Below are positions 1 to 8,828 of a stretch of 64,000 nt of DNA, piece by piece. Origin of the DNA: Pseudanabaena sp. FACHB-2040 (GTDB taxonomy: Bacteria; Cyanobacteriota; Cyanobacteriia; Phormidesmidales; Phormidesmidaceae); contig NZ_JACJQO010000005.1 of assembly GCF_014696715.1 (NCBI RefSeq), positions 310,001-374,000 of the forward strand, read 5' to 3'. The first letter of the stretch is position 1; the number at the start of each line of letters is the position of its first letter. The notes under the pieces are model-generated. The model saw only the letters and a list, made by a program, of their open reading frames with translations. It was not told the origin of the DNA and did no database searches. The position numbers and the translations under genes were made by a program.

Positions 1-143
1 TTCTGAACCAAGCGTTGTGTAGCGGCCTGTACGAGTTCACCGACGATGACTCCAGCTACCGTAACGCCAAGCTGTCTGACATCAACTCCCAAAACTTCGG
101 TTCCGCCTTTACTGGTTTGCTGTTTAGAGATTTTCTTACCCAT
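1..143 (-). CDS. Hypothetical protein, N-terminal fragment
   Basis: The minus strand reads in one frame from an ATG at 143 to the window edge and gives 47 residues starting MGKKISKQQTSKGG. The rest of the gene lies outside the window. The visible part has a basic N-terminus followed by an alternating hydrophobic stretch (GVTVAGVIVGELVQAAT) that could be a helix or a short membrane-associated segment. I do not recognise the family. It is divergent from the gene starting at 425. The 281 bases between them hold no other gene that I can see and should carry both promoters. Calling it coding rests on the open frame and its sensible composition. Confidence 0.5.
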   Translation of the reverse strand, partial: MGKKISKQQTSKGGTEVLGVDVRQLGVTVAGVIVGELVQAATQRLVQ

Positions 144-424
144 TACCTTTCTAATTTGTCTAACTTTTCTAAGGCTTTCTAGCCTAATAATTGAGCTGTT
201 GTTATGACATCTGTAGAAGGATCAGGCTTTGGGTAAAAAGCCTCTCCTGTTTGAAGGATTTAATCTTTGTGACCTGACGTGGGTTGCCAGAAAGCTGAGT
301 ACCCCTAGAAAAAATCCGTAAGCGAACTCGATCTTTAACGAATAATCCCCTTGGGGCCAGAGGGCAAAGGGTTGCTCCCTCCGTTAGCTTTGGAAGAGCC
401 GTGCAGAAGGAGATATCCGGTTGA

Positions 425-2002
425 ATGGTTTTTTCGCATTTTGCAATCAGCCTGTTTGAGATCCCTCAATCAGCCCTGCACCTAGCTCAACTGCAGCCGA
501 TTTGGTCAGTTGAGCAGTCTCCCTCGCTGTTGGCTCAGCTGCTGACGACGTTGGCGGTGGGGCTGCTCATGGCGTTTGGTTTTCAGCTTCTGCTGACGAA
601 CCTGGGCATTGCTCTGGGCATTTCTGTACTCACGGTTTCGGCGGGTTCCGAGTCTGATGACGACAGCGCTGAGGACAAGGCATCGGTTGACCTAGCGGGG
701 TGGTTAGGGCCAGGAATTTTAGTGACCGTGAATGTGGTGCTGTTCGCGGCTTGTTTTTTGTCGGCTCGGTTTAGCCAGGTGGAGGAGCCGTTAGGCGGTG
801 CGATCGCAGGTCTGACGATCTGGTCAGCCTACCTGCTGATCTTGATTTGGCTGAGCACTAAAACCCTCAACTCCGTTGCCGGATTTATCTTCGACTGGAC
901 CACAGGTGGGCTGCGCCGCCTAGTCTCTGTGATTGCGGCTGCGCTGGAACCCGCAGAAGTAGAGCCGCTGAGCGAAGCGCAAATGCTGGAGAGCATTCGG
1001 CAGGAGGTGCGCTCATCGCTAGACTCTGCCGAACTGCGGAGCCTGATTGCGGCCCAGCTACAAACGCTTACTTGGCAAGCTGCGGCTCAGCCGGGTGCAA
1101 CAGCCTCCAATGGTCGGTCTTTGACTAGCACAGCGGAGCAGCCCCCATCGCTAACTCCGCAAGCTTTGGTGGAGCCAGACTTCTGGCAGCCCATTGAGGC
1201 TTATTTGACTGAAACTAGCTCCAAGAGCCTGACGCCCAAGCGCCTTAACCGGCGGCTGCAAAAGCTGCTGCAGTCAGCCTATGAAGCAGTACCCATAGAT
1301 ACTGAAATGCCGCCTCTGCCCACTGACCTGCTGGCAGCCCAGATAGACCAGCGGGAAGACCTCAGTGATAAGAAAAAACAGCGAATTTTGGCGCAAATAG
1401 AGACTACATGGGCTGAGTTCTGTGCTGATCTAGAGCCGCGATCGGGGCCAGTAGACAGTTCAGAGGCAGGCTCTGAGGCTGAGGACTCAACCGGATTTGA
1501 CCCCGCTGCCATTTCCCAAGATTTGCTCAAGTCAGCTGCTGAAACCGCGTTAAAGCAGGTTCTCTCTGGCTTGCCTGACCTACTGCAAAAGGTCAAGCCG
1601 GATCTGCCCTATGGTTTGGGGATGGCTTCGATTATGCTCGCCGAGGCGCTACCCGACCTGCAGCCTGAGTCGCTGCTAGACTCTTTGCCCGTTGAGGCTG
1701 CTGAGGTGAGGCAGTACGTAGACCACCTTTTGGACGAAACTCAGGGCCAGATGGCTCAATTGGGGAAAGCCTCGCTGTATCAAGCCGAGCATCTGCGTGA
1801 ATTGGCGCTCAAGCCAGTTGAGCGGGTGCAGCAGGGCGTGGAGGCACGGGTAGATGCGCTGAAGCAGCAGGCCCGTGAACAGGCTGAAGCTACCCGCAAA
1901 GCAGCGGCAACGGCTGCCTGGTGGCTCTTTGCAACAGCCTCAACGGGAGCCGTTTCGGCGGCCTTGGCTGGGGCTTTGGCAACCGAGTGGCTCTGGCCCT
2001 AA
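425..2002 (+). CDS. Large membrane-anchored hypothetical protein
   Basis: This 525-residue protein has hydrophobic segments near residues 37-72, 92-113 and 125-145, then about 330 soluble, mostly helical residues, and a last hydrophobic stretch near 496-520. The layout is three N-terminal membrane spans, a long acidic/Gln-rich helical domain with coiled-coil tendency (residues ~430-490, rich in Q, E, A and R) and a C-terminal anchor. An AAGGAG-like ribosome site lies 13 bases before the ATG. I recognise no enzyme motif. Proteins of this shape are common as uncharacterised cyanobacterial membrane proteins, so function is unknown. It converges with the SIMPL-domain gene at 2039, with only 36 bases between the stop codons. 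Confidence 0.75.
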   Translation: MVFSHFAISLFEIPQSALHLAQLQPIWSVEQSPSLLAQLLTTLAVGLLMAFGFQLLLTNLGIALGISVLTVSAGSESDDDSAEDKASVDLAGWLGPGILVTVNVVLFAACFLSARFSQVEEPLGGAIAGLTIWSAYLLILIWLSTKTLNSVAGFIFDWTTGGLRRLVSVIAAALEPAEVEPLSEAQMLESIRQEVRSSLDSAELRSLIAAQLQTLTWQAAAQPGATASNGRSLTSTAEQPPSLTPQALVEPDFWQPIEAYLTETSSKSLTPKRLNRRLQKLLQSAYEAVPIDTEMPPLPTDLLAAQIDQREDLSDKKKQRILAQIETTWAEFCADLEPRSGPVDSSEAGSEAEDSTGFDPAAISQDLLKSAAETALKQVLSGLPDLLQKVKPDLPYGLGMASIMLAEALPDLQPESLLDSLPVEAAEVRQYVDHLLDETQGQMAQLGKASLYQAEHLRELALKPVERVQQGVEARVDALKQQAREQAEATRKAAATAAWWLFATASTGAVSAALAGALATEWLWP

Positions 2003-2038
2003 TAGCGGCTAGACGTGAATATGACATCCAAACCGGCT

Positions 2039-2794
2039 TTAGTACCGGATCTGTAGGGTGACGCTGGCCTCTACGGTCTGCTCACCGCCCACGACTGGGG
2101 TTTTGAAGTCGGCTTCGGCGTTGGCAAGCTGACCACGAGCTGCAAGCGGCATTGGTATTGGCGGCGCAGCTCCATTAACCTGAATGCTAACGACTTCCTG
2201 AGGCCCCAGGTTCAAGCTCAGGAGCACTGCACTGGCCTGCTCCTGAGCATCACGGGTCGCTTCTTGCAAAGCAATCTGGCGGGCCGCTGCGATCGCATCC
2301 TCCTCCGCCACAAAAGATACGTTTTGAATTTGCGTGGCTCCTGCTGTAACTGCATCATCTAGCAGAGTGCCGACCTGGTCATTGGGCATCCGAAAACTGA
2401 CAGTATTGGTGCCGATGTAGCCCACCAGCTCAGCCTGGCCCCTGTCGTAGTTGTACTGGGGGTTGAGGCGAATGCCAGTTGTTTGCAGCTTTTGCACACC
2501 GCGCGCCTGCAGCAAATTAACTACAGCCGTCGCTCGACGGGCTACCTCACGCTGAGCTTCTGCCGCCGTGCGGGCCTGAACCTCAACACCCAAATCAACT
2601 TGAGCAATGGAAGTTGCGATCGCTTCGCTGCCCTGCCCAGTCACAGTAATGGTTCTCAGGACAGGCTCTTGAGCCATTGCAGGTAGGGTAGAGGTCATCC
2701 CCAGAATGGCACCGCCTGTTAGCAATGTCCAGCTTAGAAGTGAAGTTGACATTACTTTAGAAATCCCTCGACGTGCCAATTTAAGCCGCTCCAT
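2039..2794 (-). CDS. SIMPL (DUF541) domain periplasmic protein
   Basis: This 251-residue protein belongs to the SIMPL/DUF541 family, which includes oxidative-stress defence and outer-surface proteins. Its molecular role is poorly defined. After a long signal peptide with an AMA|Q cleavage site near residue 41, the mature part starts RTITVTGQG, the usual first strand of the family. It continues through the alternating helix-strand pattern (ATSIAQVDLGVEVQA, NPQYNYDRG) to the end. I place the start at the ATG at 2794 because GGAG lies 8 bases upstream. An in-frame extension of 10 residues upstream lacks such a site and would bury the signal peptide. It is likely exported to the periplasm. Confidence 0.85.
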   Translation of the reverse strand: MERLKLARRGISKVMSTSLLSWTLLTGGAILGMTSTLPAMAQEPVLRTITVTGQGSEAIATSIAQVDLGVEVQARTAAEAQREVARRATAVVNLLQARGVQKLQTTGIRLNPQYNYDRGQAELVGYIGTNTVSFRMPNDQVGTLLDDAVTAGATQIQNVSFVAEEDAIAAARQIALQEATRDAQEQASAVLLSLNLGPQEVVSIQVNGAAPPIPMPLAARGQLANAEADFKTPVVGGEQTVEASVTLQIRY

Positions 2795-3048
2795 AACATA
2801 TTCTCCAAAGTTGAAGCAGGCCACAGTGTGTGGTCTCTTTGTGTTCTCTTAGTACCCAATTTGGCATTGGTGCGGGCAGGCAGCGCCCCCGTTACGGTTT
2901 TAGTAACTCCAGCTACCCCCACCAAAGTAAAAGCCCCCGACACAAGGCCGGAGGCTCCCTCGAAACAAGCATTACTGAGCTTTGAATATAGGGATTAATC
3001 GGGAGGAAATGGGGAAGGGTGGAGGAGCAGACCACCTCAACCCCCGCC

Positions 3049-3807
3049 CTATATCTCCAAGTCCAACGTCACCAGCAACCCAGCATGATCAGAGGCTCTA
3101 GAGCCATCTTCGGCGGGGCTATTGGCGATGACTTCGATATCTTTGATGTGCGATCGCAGTGTTTCGCGCACCCAAACGTAGTCGATGCGCTTGCTGAGCT
3201 GGCCGCCCTCTACAAAGGTGTAGCCGGGTGCTTGGGGATGTTGGTCGGCCCAGCTATCGACCCAGCCCTCGGCCTGAATCTGTGCCATCAGAGGGCTGTC
3301 GGGAGGAGTGTTTAAGTCACCTACCAAAACAGCTCGACCCGGTAGCGACTGGACGTAGGGCAGTACCTCATCCAGGTTGTCCTGGGTCTGCTTAGCTACC
3401 CAGGAGAAGTGAGCATTGAACAGATGCAGTGGGCCATCGGCCAGGTCAAAGCGAGCATGGACCAAGATGCGGGGGCTAGTGTCTTCTAAGCCCGGACGCA
3501 AACTCAGCTCTCGGTAGTGCGATGCGGCCATTGGCAAGCGCGATAGCAGCGCCATGCCTTCGGCATTTCCATCGGCGTAGGTGCGGGTAGGGCAAAAAAG
3601 CGAAAAGTCATAGCCCTCCAGTTCACGGGCCAGCTGAGCTGCCTGATCTAGACAATTTTCGGCAGCCGGGTTTTGAGCTACTGCCTGAAACGCCATGATG
3701 TCAGGCTGAGCCTGCCGAATAGCGTCTGTAATAATTTGCCTACGAACAGCCCAAGGACCGTGCTGGGTGCCGTAGTAGTTGAGGTTCATTGTCAGAATTC
3801 GCAGCAT
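3049..3807 (-). CDS. Endonuclease/exonuclease/phosphatase-fold protein
   Basis: This 252-residue protein has the order of motifs of the DNase I/EEP superfamily of metal-dependent phosphodiesterases. These are MNLNYYG (residues 7-13), NAHFSW (N131, H133), GDLNTPPDS (D164, N166), RIDYVWV (D209) and SDHAGL (D240, H241). The family normally has a metal-binding Glu in a QE motif after the second strand. Here the matching position reads FQAVAQ, with Ala42 in place of Glu. Activity may therefore be weak or altered. The substrate cannot be told from the sequence. The start at 3807 is supported by GAGGAG 7 bases upstream, whereas an upstream in-frame start would add 22 unlike residues. Confidence 0.85.
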   Translation of the reverse strand: MLRILTMNLNYYGTQHGPWAVRRQIITDAIRQAQPDIMAFQAVAQNPAAENCLDQAAQLARELEGYDFSLFCPTRTYADGNAEGMALLSRLPMAASHYRELSLRPGLEDTSPRILVHARFDLADGPLHLFNAHFSWVAKQTQDNLDEVLPYVQSLPGRAVLVGDLNTPPDSPLMAQIQAEGWVDSWADQHPQAPGYTFVEGGQLSKRIDYVWVRETLRSHIKDIEVIANSPAEDGSRASDHAGLLVTLDLEI

Positions 3808-3814
3808 TACCAAG

Positions 3815-3820
3815 CTCCTC
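3815..3820 (-). promoter_or_regulatory. Ribosome binding site GAGGAG
   Basis: GAGGAG on the minus strand sits 7 bases before the ATG at 3807. It decides the start of the EEP-fold gene. Confidence 0.7.
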
Positions 3821-3931
3821 ACAGCGCACAAAACCAGAGAAATGTAGTTGAACTCCCCTGTTGCTGAATGCATCTTAAAAGCTTTCTTTGGAATCGTGGA
3901 GAGCGGGTAGAGGGGGTGGAGGGAAAGTAGG

Positions 3932-4546
3932 CTAGCCTCGCTGAAACCAAAACCTAACCCTATTACCCCTCTGCTTTCCTGCGCCTTCGCTTTTCTGGCC
4001 CTCTACTCCCTTGTTCCTCTGCTTTTGTTCTCCTTGCTCTCGCTCTTCCGCTTCTCTCCTCAAGTCACTCTCAACCGCCTCTAGCAGTACCTTCAAAGTG
4101 ACACGTACTGATTCATGGGTGTACTTATCATCGGGGTGAGCGGCTTGCCCCGGCTGCTGAAAATGGGGCCGCTCGCCGAAGATTTGGCCCCAACGGACGT
4201 CGGCTTGTCTAACGACTTCGTAGAGGGTTTCTGGGGTGCTGAGGATATCCTGTAGGATTTTCTGCAAGGCTGCCAGTGGGCGATCCATGTAGCGGCTGAC
4301 TTGGGCATCTTGGGCTTTGACCCAGGCTTGCAGGACTGCTTGAAGTGCGCCGATTGAGTCGTCTAGGTGCTGATCGATAAACAGGTTGATCTGAGTGATT
4401 GCCTGCATCAGCGGGGGAATGGGCGATTCTCCTTTCATGAAGTCGCTGCCCTCGCGGCCAATCACCTCTGCCAGAGAAAACTTGCGGGCCAGCCGTAGTT
4501 CGTGTTGTAGGTCGCTGTCTGGGTTGGCGTCTGGTTGGGTCATCAT
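3932..4546 (-). CDS. Hypothetical protein with charged C-terminal tail
   Basis: This 204-residue protein is not recognised. Residues 1-150 look like a compact helical domain (for example LAEVIGREGSDFMKGESP and a long amphipathic stretch around QAITQINLFIDQHL). The last ~45 residues are a low-complexity Glu/Lys/Gln/Arg tail that is probably disordered. Two Met codons open the frame (4546 and 4543) and neither has a clear ribosome site, so the exact start is uncertain. No signal peptide or membrane span is visible, so it is probably cytoplasmic. It lies on the same strand as its two neighbours but is separated from each by more than 100 bases, so an operon is not implied. Confidence 0.65.
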   Translation of the reverse strand: MMTQPDANPDSDLQHELRLARKFSLAEVIGREGSDFMKGESPIPPLMQAITQINLFIDQHLDDSIGALQAVLQAWVKAQDAQVSRYMDRPLAALQKILQDILSTPETLYEVVRQADVRWGQIFGERPHFQQPGQAAHPDDKYTHESVRVTLKVLLEAVESDLRREAEEREQGEQKQRNKGVEGQKSEGAGKQRGNRVRFWFQRG

Positions 4547-4756
4547 GCCGCTGAGAATGCTTCACCCATTATGGACTTGTCGGGCGGCTAAACCCTTCGC
4601 CCGCTCTGCAACCCCTACTGCTGTATTACAGCGATTTTCAGATCAGTAAGCTACAGGCTAGGTGGGCGGGTGGATGGGTGGCGAATGCAGGTGAAAATGA
4701 CTGTAAGCTGCAAACTGGCGCACCAAGCGGTCAAAAAGCGAAGCTTAGCCCTGATA

Positions 4757-6046
4757 TCAGTTGGACTGGGCTATCTCTGGGGCTTCTAAGACGTTGACAT
4801 CGATCAGCGGGGTAACGTTGAACCCCTGGTTCAGCAGATGAGCCTGAATCGTCTCTGTTAGCTCAGCTTGAATCGCCTCTGTAGACTGCTCCACATTAGG
4901 CTGGCGCTGCACGTAGACAACACCCAGCAGGGTATTTTGACCCTTAATGTTAGACCGGGTAAAGCGCACATTTGACTCTATCAAGTTCACCTCGTCTGCC
5001 TGCTCGATCACCTTCTGCACCTCGGCATTAGCCTGTTGAGCTCGGCTGGAACGCACCAGGTTGGGAGAGGTAGACAGCTGCCAGGTGAGCAGCCCCGCCA
5101 GTGCGATCGCACTGACCCCCAGCGACACCGGAAAGATTCCTCGCTTGCCTCGCTGGTAGCGTGCCCCCCGGGTAGAGAGCCCAAAGAACCGAAATAGCAC
5201 TGCCGCTGCTAGGTTAATGCCGCTGAGCTGCAGCAACAGCAAAAACAGCCCATTTACCGCCAAATCCCAACGGCTGACGGCAGCGGCCATGCCGATAATT
5301 CCGGCGGGGGGAGCTAGAGAGGCCGCTACTAGCATCCCTGTGGCGGCTCCAGAGACCAGGCTGCTGCGCTCTGACTGAATCAAATTAATCGCTCCAGCGG
5401 CTCCAGCGGCTAGGGGCAACAGCACAGCAACCATTGAAATCTGGCTTTGCTCAATCATCAGCGGGGTTGGCGTTTGCTGCTGAAAGATAAGGCTGAGTAG
5501 AGCAGCGACAACAATGGTTACCGACAACGCCACAAAATACCGGAGCACACTACGTCCGAGCAACTGGCGATCGCCTCGGGCAGTTGCGATCGCAGTATTC
5601 ATCGCCGGTCCGGCAAAGGGTGCGATCAGCATCGCGGCCACCAGCAAATAGCTAGTTGCGGTATACAGCCCGATCCAAACCACTACTCCAGCCATCGCTG
5701 CGTAGCTCAAAAAACCCTTCCATGAGCCTACGCTCTGCAGGCCAGCCAAAAAGATCTCGATGGGGCTGCGTTCCTCTACTTGCTTGACCTGCTGGGCAGC
5801 GGCATCGGCGGGCGGGTGCAGCGCCATCACCCCCGTTGGAAACAGCGTGACTTTAAGATCGGGCAGGTCTTGCAGCTGGTCCAGTAAGGTTTCAACCTTC
5901 TGGTTAGAGACATGCACCATCACGATATCTAGGCAGTCGTCGCCGTCTGTCTGCCACTGAGCCAAATTTGTGCCGTCGCAGTCCTTAGCCTTTTGCAATA
6001 CAGTTTTGCCGCAGCCACAGGGAACTTGAATCAGCAGTTGGCGCAT
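4757..6046 (-). CDS. DUF389 domain membrane protein
   Basis: This 429-residue protein matches the DUF389 family of bacterial membrane proteins, whose function is unknown. A soluble N-terminal domain (~1-95, starting MRQLLIQVPCGCGKTVL) is followed by five or six hydrophobic spans between ~112 and ~325. These include the family-typical YLLVAAMLIAPFAGPAMNTA near 133-152. A C-terminal periplasmic or cytoplasmic domain covers ~335-429. The stretch GCGKT near residue 11 resembles part of a P-loop but lacks the spacing and context, and I do not treat it as a nucleotide site. The gene stands alone between an unknown gene and the divergent HPP gene. Confidence 0.85.
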   Translation of the reverse strand: MRQLLIQVPCGCGKTVLQKAKDCDGTNLAQWQTDGDDCLDIVMVHVSNQKVETLLDQLQDLPDLKVTLFPTGVMALHPPADAAAQQVKQVEERSPIEIFLAGLQSVGSWKGFLSYAAMAGVVVWIGLYTATSYLLVAAMLIAPFAGPAMNTAIATARGDRQLLGRSVLRYFVALSVTIVVAALLSLIFQQQTPTPLMIEQSQISMVAVLLPLAAGAAGAINLIQSERSSLVSGAATGMLVAASLAPPAGIIGMAAAVSRWDLAVNGLFLLLLQLSGINLAAAVLFRFFGLSTRGARYQRGKRGIFPVSLGVSAIALAGLLTWQLSTSPNLVRSSRAQQANAEVQKVIEQADEVNLIESNVRFTRSNIKGQNTLLGVVYVQRQPNVEQSTEAIQAELTETIQAHLLNQGFNVTPLIDVNVLEAPEIAQSN

Positions 6047-6164
6047 GGTTTTTACAGTATCTAAAGAGGTAGGGCCGCACGCTCCCCATCCTGCTGGCGT
6101 GTGCTAACTTCCGCATCGCTCAAAGGTTCAGTACGCTGTAGACAAATTCAATTTGGGATTCTAC

Positions 6165-6695
6165 ATGGGTCAGGAGCGAGAAAGCTTAAAGCCAATTCAG
6201 GGGGCCAACCGCGCACTGCGTCGCCGCCTGACGTTGAAGGGAGAGTTTGCCCTTGCGATCGCACCCACCGCCATTGTCCTGGGCGTGCTAGCTCTGGTAG
6301 AAGCACTTAGTGAGCAGCGGCTGTTGTTCGCCTCTCTAGCCTCCAGCGCCTTTCTGATTTACCTAGACCCGCAGCACGGCACCAACTCAGTCCGAACCCT
6401 GGTTGTAGCTCAGGTTATGGCGGCCGTTCTGGGCTTTCTGACTTATCTGTTTTTGGGTTCTGGGTACTTATCCGGCGGTACAGCAATGGTTATCACCATT
6501 GTGCTGATGATTTTGCTAGATGCCGTTCATCCTCCGGCGGTTTCGACCTCCCTCAGCTTTGCTCTGAGAGCTGGAAATGAAAGCAACTTGGTCCTGTTCG
6601 GTCTAGCTGTAGGGATTACCGCTACTCTAGTTATGCTAGAGCGAGTAGCTCTATGGGTACTCGCCCGATATGGCCCTACAGCATCAAATTCATGA
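6165..6695 (+). CDS. HPP family membrane protein
   Basis: This is an integral membrane protein of the HPP family, about 176 residues with four or five hydrophobic spans. The family hallmark His-Pro-Pro appears in LLDAVHPPAVST. Some cyanobacterial and plastid HPP proteins have been linked to nitrite transport across membranes. That role here is inference and no NtcA box was found upstream. The start is probably the ATG at 6165. A TTG codon four residues earlier (6153) is in frame but is followed at once by that ATG. The stop overlaps the start of the peroxiredoxin-like gene by four bases (ATGA), which suggests translational coupling. Confidence 0.8.
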   Translation: MGQERESLKPIQGANRALRRRLTLKGEFALAIAPTAIVLGVLALVEALSEQRLLFASLASSAFLIYLDPQHGTNSVRTLVVAQVMAAVLGFLTYLFLGSGYLSGGTAMVITIVLMILLDAVHPPAVSTSLSFALRAGNESNLVLFGLAVGITATLVMLERVALWVLARYGPTASNS

Positions 6696-7462
6696 GCGTC
6701 TACGATATTTTGAGTCAAACTCAGCGCCAGCGAGTTAGCGACGGGGTTACGCTACCTGTCCTAAACGGTTGTGAGGTTGCCAGCCAAAAGCTGGTGCTGG
6801 TTTGGCCCCAACTAGGAGATTTTGACAGCCTTGAATATGCCTGGTGGCTGCAGCGAGAGATGCCCCGGCTCAAGGACAAGGGTATCGCGGTGCGGGCGGT
6901 TGGCATTGGCGATCGCAACTCCGGACAGCAGTTCTGTACCTACACCGGATTTCCGGCAGACTGGCTGTTTGTCGATCCCCAGGCCGACTTGCACCGCCAG
7001 CTCGATCTTTATTCTGGCCTTTCCCTCCAAGTGCCGAGGCTCAAGCCGGGTCAAACTGCCTGGCTCAATCTGATGCTGATGTGCGCCGGAATCGGCAGCC
7101 CCGGCACCCTGGCCGAAGTGTTTCGGGGGTATCGGGGCGATCGCAAAGCCCCTCAGCTAATCGACGACGATGAAGTAGTGCGAGCGGCTCCGCTGCCGCC
7201 CCTGCGCGGCTCATCCTTCCAGTTTGCTGGCGGTAAAGGGTTTCAGCGCCCGTTTGAGCTAGCGACCTTGCGGCTGCGAAATATGACAGAAGTGCTCAGC
7301 CGCTGGCAGACCTACGTGCCCAATGCCACCTACCTGACCCAACGAGGTGGCACCTTCCTGTTCGATTCTCAGGGCAAACTGCTCTATGAGCACCGAGATT
7401 CCGGCATTCTCGGTTTCGCTAAAGACAAGCACTACCCACTGTCCTTTCTATCAGAAGTCTGA
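6692..7462 (+). CDS. Peroxiredoxin-like (AhpC/TSA-type) protein
   Basis: This 256-residue protein resembles the cyanobacterial AhpC/TSA-like proteins related to PRXL2, which have a thioredoxin fold. The first strand-helix unit reads LVLVWPQLGDFDSLEYAWWL near residues 34-53. The peroxidatic Cys normally found at this turn is absent. Cys residues occur only at ~27, 82 and in LMLMCAG further on. The protein may therefore not be a classical peroxidase. The start at 6692 overlaps the HPP stop by four bases. An upstream in-frame start (6653) would overlap the HPP gene by 43 bases and adds no family-like sequence. The ATGA junction argues for a two-gene operon. Confidence 0.75.
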   Translation: MSVYDILSQTQRQRVSDGVTLPVLNGCEVASQKLVLVWPQLGDFDSLEYAWWLQREMPRLKDKGIAVRAVGIGDRNSGQQFCTYTGFPADWLFVDPQADLHRQLDLYSGLSLQVPRLKPGQTAWLNLMLMCAGIGSPGTLAEVFRGYRGDRKAPQLIDDDEVVRAAPLPPLRGSSFQFAGGKGFQRPFELATLRLRNMTEVLSRWQTYVPNATYLTQRGGTFLFDSQGKLLYEHRDSGILGFAKDKHYPLSFLSEV

Positions 7463-7523
7463 ACTTTGGCTCACCGTACCCTTGGGGCGATGAAGCAAGC
7501 AGCGGCCTGCTGGCACCATAACA

Positions 7524-8828
7524 GTGAATTCTGTAGCCGTTGTGCTTATCACCCCTTCGATGAACTCAGAACCTGACTTTAAATACGCTCAAGCCAATTC
7601 CCTTTCAGATCTCTTTGCCCCTGATTTAGCAGGTACTCAAAGCGCATTTCTGCTCAATTACCCGGCCACTGCAAGCTGGGCTGCCTACCCCAATACCAAG
7701 CGCTATTTTATTCAGGACGGCAGCAGCGAATCGACCAAAACATCCTTTGACAAGATCTGCCAAAAGGAACCCTGGAAAAACCTGGCAGTGTTGGGCGATG
7801 GGGTTCCTGGCATTATCATTTCGCCCGTGCAGCCAGAGCTGTTGCACTACTGGCAAGATCACTTTGGTCATAGCTATACAAACCTAGAGAAGATTGACTG
7901 CTCAATCTACCTAGATGAACTCAGCCAGAGCGATCGCTTTGACCAGATCGTTACGCTATTTCCCTTTGACCATCTCAAAGCCGAAAAACACGCCGTTCCG
8001 CCAGATACTCACTACCGCCTGCTCAGTAAAGTAGCCCTCAATCAGCTAGGGGTGCAGTGCCCTTATTACGATAGCTACGACCTGCACCAAACCCGTATCG
8101 AAGATATTCCGCTACCCCAGCAGTTTCCATATCTGATCAAAACTTCCCACGGGCTCTCAGGTGAGGGCACCTACATTATTAGAAACGCCAGCGATCTCCA
8201 TTACTGCCAGTCAGAGCTGAGAAAGTATCTAGAGATTGAGCTGCTTCAAACAGTTGTTGTCTCTGAATTTATTAAAGACGTTGTAGAAAACTACTGCGCT
8301 CAGTTTTATGTTAACCGAGCTGGTGAGATTGGGCTAATCGGCACTACCCGTCAGCTCACGACCTCAGACGGTGACTATTTGGGCGGAGTGATTGACTATT
8401 CTCAAACTGATATGAGCAAGTTTTTTGAAATGGTCTCAGCCATCGGCAAACATGCTCATCAGCAGGGCTATTTTGGCGTCATTGGGTTCGACGTTCTAGA
8501 AACTCGCGAAGGGCAGCTCTATGCAATCGATGCCAACTTTCGGGTCAATGGCTCAACGCCTCTTTGCCTGCAGAGACAAACACTATTAGAGGCAGGCAAG
8601 GCAGTGGCAAAATACTCAACAGATTACCGAATGAGCGGCACACTAGAATCAATTTTGTCTGAGTTTAAGCCCGAGCTTGACCGTAAAGATCTGTTGATTT
8701 TGTCGGCCCAGGAGAAGGTCAAATACGGCAATATTTATACCGATATCTACGGCATCATCGCTGGAGAAACGCTTGAGGAGATGCAGCAAATCGAGCGTAA
8801 TCTTCAGCACAAGGGCCTACACCTGTAG
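7524..8828 (+). CDS. Orphan ATP-grasp ligase
   Basis: The protein has up to 434 residues with an ATP-grasp core. The nucleotide-binding Lys and Gly-rich loop occur as IKTSHGLSGEG (K206, loop 210-215). The metal-binding residues occur in VIGFDVLE (D323) and in AIDANFRVNGS (D337, N339). ATP-grasp enzymes join a carboxylate to an amine or thiol through an acyl phosphate. The ~160-residue N-terminal part probably selects the substrate and is not familiar to me. No peptide-precursor gene or synthetase lies alongside, so the product is unknown. Start codons are GTG at 7524 or ATG at 7560. Neither has a good ribosome site, so the N-terminal 12 residues are doubtful. Confidence 0.75.
   Translation: MNSVAVVLITPSMNSEPDFKYAQANSLSDLFAPDLAGTQSAFLLNYPATASWAAYPNTKRYFIQDGSSESTKTSFDKICQKEPWKNLAVLGDGVPGIIISPVQPELLHYWQDHFGHSYTNLEKIDCSIYLDELSQSDRFDQIVTLFPFDHLKAEKHAVPPDTHYRLLSKVALNQLGVQCPYYDSYDLHQTRIEDIPLPQQFPYLIKTSHGLSGEGTYIIRNASDLHYCQSELRKYLEIELLQTVVVSEFIKDVVENYCAQFYVNRAGEIGLIGTTRQLTTSDGDYLGGVIDYSQTDMSKFFEMVSAIGKHAHQQGYFGVIGFDVLETREGQLYAIDANFRVNGSTPLCLQRQTLLEAGKAVAKYSTDYRMSGTLESILSEFKPELDRKDLLILSAQEKVKYGNIYTDIYGIIAGETLEEMQQIERNLQHKGLHL

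Noticed and set aside
4209-4565. Minus-strand frame of 118 codons starting MKHSQRHDD
   Set aside because: It overlaps the 204-residue gene in another frame and is rich in Arg, Ser and Pro, as expected of a shadow frame.
4757-6046. P-loop in the DUF389 protein (GCGKT)
   Set aside because: Only a short part of the Walker A pattern is present, with no Walker B, and DUF389 is not an NTPase family.
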